A stretch of 7,631 nucleotides of DNA. It comes from AM-2324 sp042091035. Its GTDB lineage: Bacteria; Bacteroidota; Bacteroidia; Chitinophagales; Saprospiraceae. The notes beneath the pieces were generated by a model. That model saw only the letters and a program-made list of their open reading frames with translations, had not been told where the DNA came from and did not search any database. A program made the position numbers and the translations under genes. The stretch lies in contig JBELIG010000156.1 of assembly GCA_042091035.1 (NCBI GenBank), positions 1 through 7,631 on the forward strand, written 5' to 3'. Shown one piece after another: positions 5,956-7,631 of the stretch (positions are counted from its first letter, which is position 1; every line of letters begins with the position of its first letter).

Positions 5956-7627
5956 AGTCTTCAAAAACATGTTTAGCATAATTATATCCTAAACGATCGT
6001 AATCTTCTCGAACATCCTGCAACCTAACTTTAAAATCTTCAAAATCCTTATTCGCTGTATCCGTCCATAAAGCTTCTGAAAGCGCAGTCATTCTTGGCAA
6101 CAGCATATACTCTGCATGGGATTCTGTTGCGATATATTCTGTCCATAGGTTGGCCTGTCCACCAAGAATATACTTTGCCTTTTCTGCATCCAATTCTGCT
6201 GGCATAGGATCAAAAGCATATACTTTTTCTACAGGTAAAAAACCACCAATTGCTAAAGGCTCCTTATCGCGGTCCTCTGATTGGTAATAATCAAAGTAGC
6301 AATGGGAAGTTGGAGACATCACAACCGTGTGTTCCTCCTCTGCTGCTGCTATACCTCCTTGCGTACCCCTCCAAGACATCACACTGGCATTAGGGGCTAG
6401 TCCACCTTCCAATATTTCATCCCAACCTATGATATTCTTTCCTTTGGAATTAACGAACTTCTCTATACGCTTAATAAAATAACTTTGTAGTTCATGCTCA
6501 TCTTTCAAGCCTTCATTTTTTATGCGTTCCTGACAAGCCGGAGATCGTTCCCAATTACCTTTTGGACATTCATCTCCACCAATATGAATTAGAGCAGATG
6601 GGAACAAGTCCATAACTTCCGTCAAGACATCCTCCAAAAACAAAAAGGTAGTCTCCTGACCAGCACAATACACGTCATCAAAGACCCCCCAAGTTTCCTG
6701 AACAACCTTTGTGATCCCTGCATCCTGAATAGACCTTGAAGATTTAGACATCATATTATTCCCAATAATTGTATTCTCTTCTGGAAAACTACTCAACCAA
6801 GGATAAGCTGCAATTGCAGCACTGCTATGCCCTGGCATCTCAATTTCAGGGATTACCTCAATATGCCTTTCCTTAGCATAGGCAACAATATCCCTTATCT
6901 CATCCTGTGTATAAAAGCCACCATATTTTTCATTATCGTTTGTCTCTCCAGGATGGTGACCTACAATCGTACCATTTCGATATCCGCCCACCTCAGTGAG
7001 TCCAGGGTATTTTTTGATCTCTATTCTCCAGCCTTGATCTTCTGTCAAATGCCAATGAAAGGTGTTCAACTTATGCATGGCCATAACATCAAGATATCGC
7101 TTCACGAATTCTACCGAAAAGAAATGGCGACAAACATCTAGATGCATTCCTCTATAAGCATAATTAGGTTGATCTTTAATACGTACTGCAGGCACTCCAA
7201 AAATAGCAGAATCATCAAGGGGATATTCCCCCAACAATTGCAGTAAGCTTTGAATACCATAGAAAACACCTTGGGCTTGCTGCCCGCGAATTAGAATCCT
7301 AGAAGGAGTTACCTCCATACTATAGCCTTCTTTGGCTTCAATAGAAGGGTCTATTAAAAGCTGGATAGATCCCTTTGAGGCTTCTTCAAAGCCAAGGCCA
7401 GTTCGCTCACCAAGCATTTTTATTAGGTAAGATGATTCATTCTGCAAACCTTCAGAGGCTGAAATCTTGCATCCGTTTTTCAATTCAAAAAGCCCATCTG
7501 CAATTTCCAGGGCATCAGGTTTTGGGACTAGAGCATAGTCATCATCTAGATTCTTATGCGTCTTAAATTCATTTGAGCATGCACTGAGTAAAAAAAGTGC
7601 AGCAATAAAAACAAGTATCTGTTTCAT
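5956..7627 (-). CDS. GH20 beta-N-acetylhexosaminidase lipoprotein, C-terminus lost in gap
   Basis: Residues 1-557 are visible from ATG at 7627. The enzyme releases terminal beta-linked GlcNAc or GalNAc from chitin oligomers, glycoproteins or peptidoglycan fragments by substrate-assisted catalysis. A lipoprotein signal ends in the lipobox LSAC with Cys17, so it is lipid-anchored in the cell envelope. The N-terminal GH20b-type domain spans about 33-150 and the catalytic barrel about 155-525. Key landmarks are Arg159 (YRGMHLDVCRHFF), HWHLTEDQGWR (191-201), EMPGH with His267, and the catalytic Asp352-Glu353 pair in HIGGDE. Also present are WRGTQGG (419-425), FDYYQ (445-449) and NLWTE (493-497). 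All expected active-site positions appear intact. The frame runs open into the N gap just after NYAKHVFED (549-557), where many Bacteroidota relatives continue with a C-terminal accessory domain; its presence here cannot be judged. Only four bases precede the start, so promoter and upstream neighbours (perhaps a polysaccharide-use locus) are unseen. Confidence 0.95.
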
Positions 7628-7631
7628 TCGA

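Noticed and set aside
6827..7141. Plus-strand ORF of 104 codons
   Set aside because: It is antisense to the conserved catalytic domain of GH20 and shows no independent coding signal.
5831..7627. A continuous 598-residue GH20 reading frame through the Ns ending in ILPHLLF
   Set aside because: The last residues come from the other side of an unknown-length gap and are out of frame with the membrane-protein gene there; only residues before the gap are supported.

Overview
The window looks like a draft-genome scaffold from a Bacteroidota bacterium, probably a marine or aquatic member of Cytophagia or Flavobacteriia. The lineage is inferred from AT-rich DNA, short signal peptides ending in 'LLAQ' or 'LSAQ', a Bacteroidetes-style lipoprotein signal, start codons without clear Shine-Dalgarno sequences, and family variants typical of that phylum. 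One run of exactly 100 Ns (5856-5955) marks a scaffold join whose true length is unknown.

All seven recognisable genes lie on the minus strand, so transcription runs from the right end of the window to the left. In that order they are: a GH20 beta-N-acetylhexosaminidase lipoprotein, cut at its C-terminus by the gap; a polytopic membrane protein of unknown function, cut at its N-terminus by the gap; a PAPS-dependent sulfotransferase-family protein; a GNAT N-acetyltransferase; a secreted prolyl-oligopeptidase-family (S9) serine peptidase; a secreted NAGPA-type phosphodiester glycosidase-family protein; and a cupin protein that runs off the left edge.

Spacing suggests two tight groups. Sulfotransferase, GNAT and S9 peptidase are separated by only 18 and 2 bases. 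The NAGPA-type protein and the cupin are 8 bases apart. A 115-base spacer (1145-1259) separates the groups, and a 73-base spacer (4637-4709) separates the membrane protein from the sulfotransferase. I saw no convincing promoter (flavobacterial TTG/TAnnTTTG type) or hairpin terminator in either spacer. No gene-free stretch exceeds 300 bases apart from the N gap question. I found no RNA genes, mobile elements, CRISPR arrays or long repeats.

There may be a loose common theme in glycan handling outside the cytoplasm. GH20 removes terminal GlcNAc/GalNAc, NAGPA-type enzymes remove GlcNAc from sugar phosphodiesters, and a sulfotransferase could modify a glycan or lipid. The peptidase, acetyltransferase and cupin do not obviously fit, so a single pathway is only a hypothesis. 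Most of the window is ordinary accessory or housekeeping content. The best leads are the unrecognised membrane protein, the sulfotransferase with a curious upstream in-frame mini-ORF, and the S9 peptidase that lacks the usual proline-stacking tryptophan.
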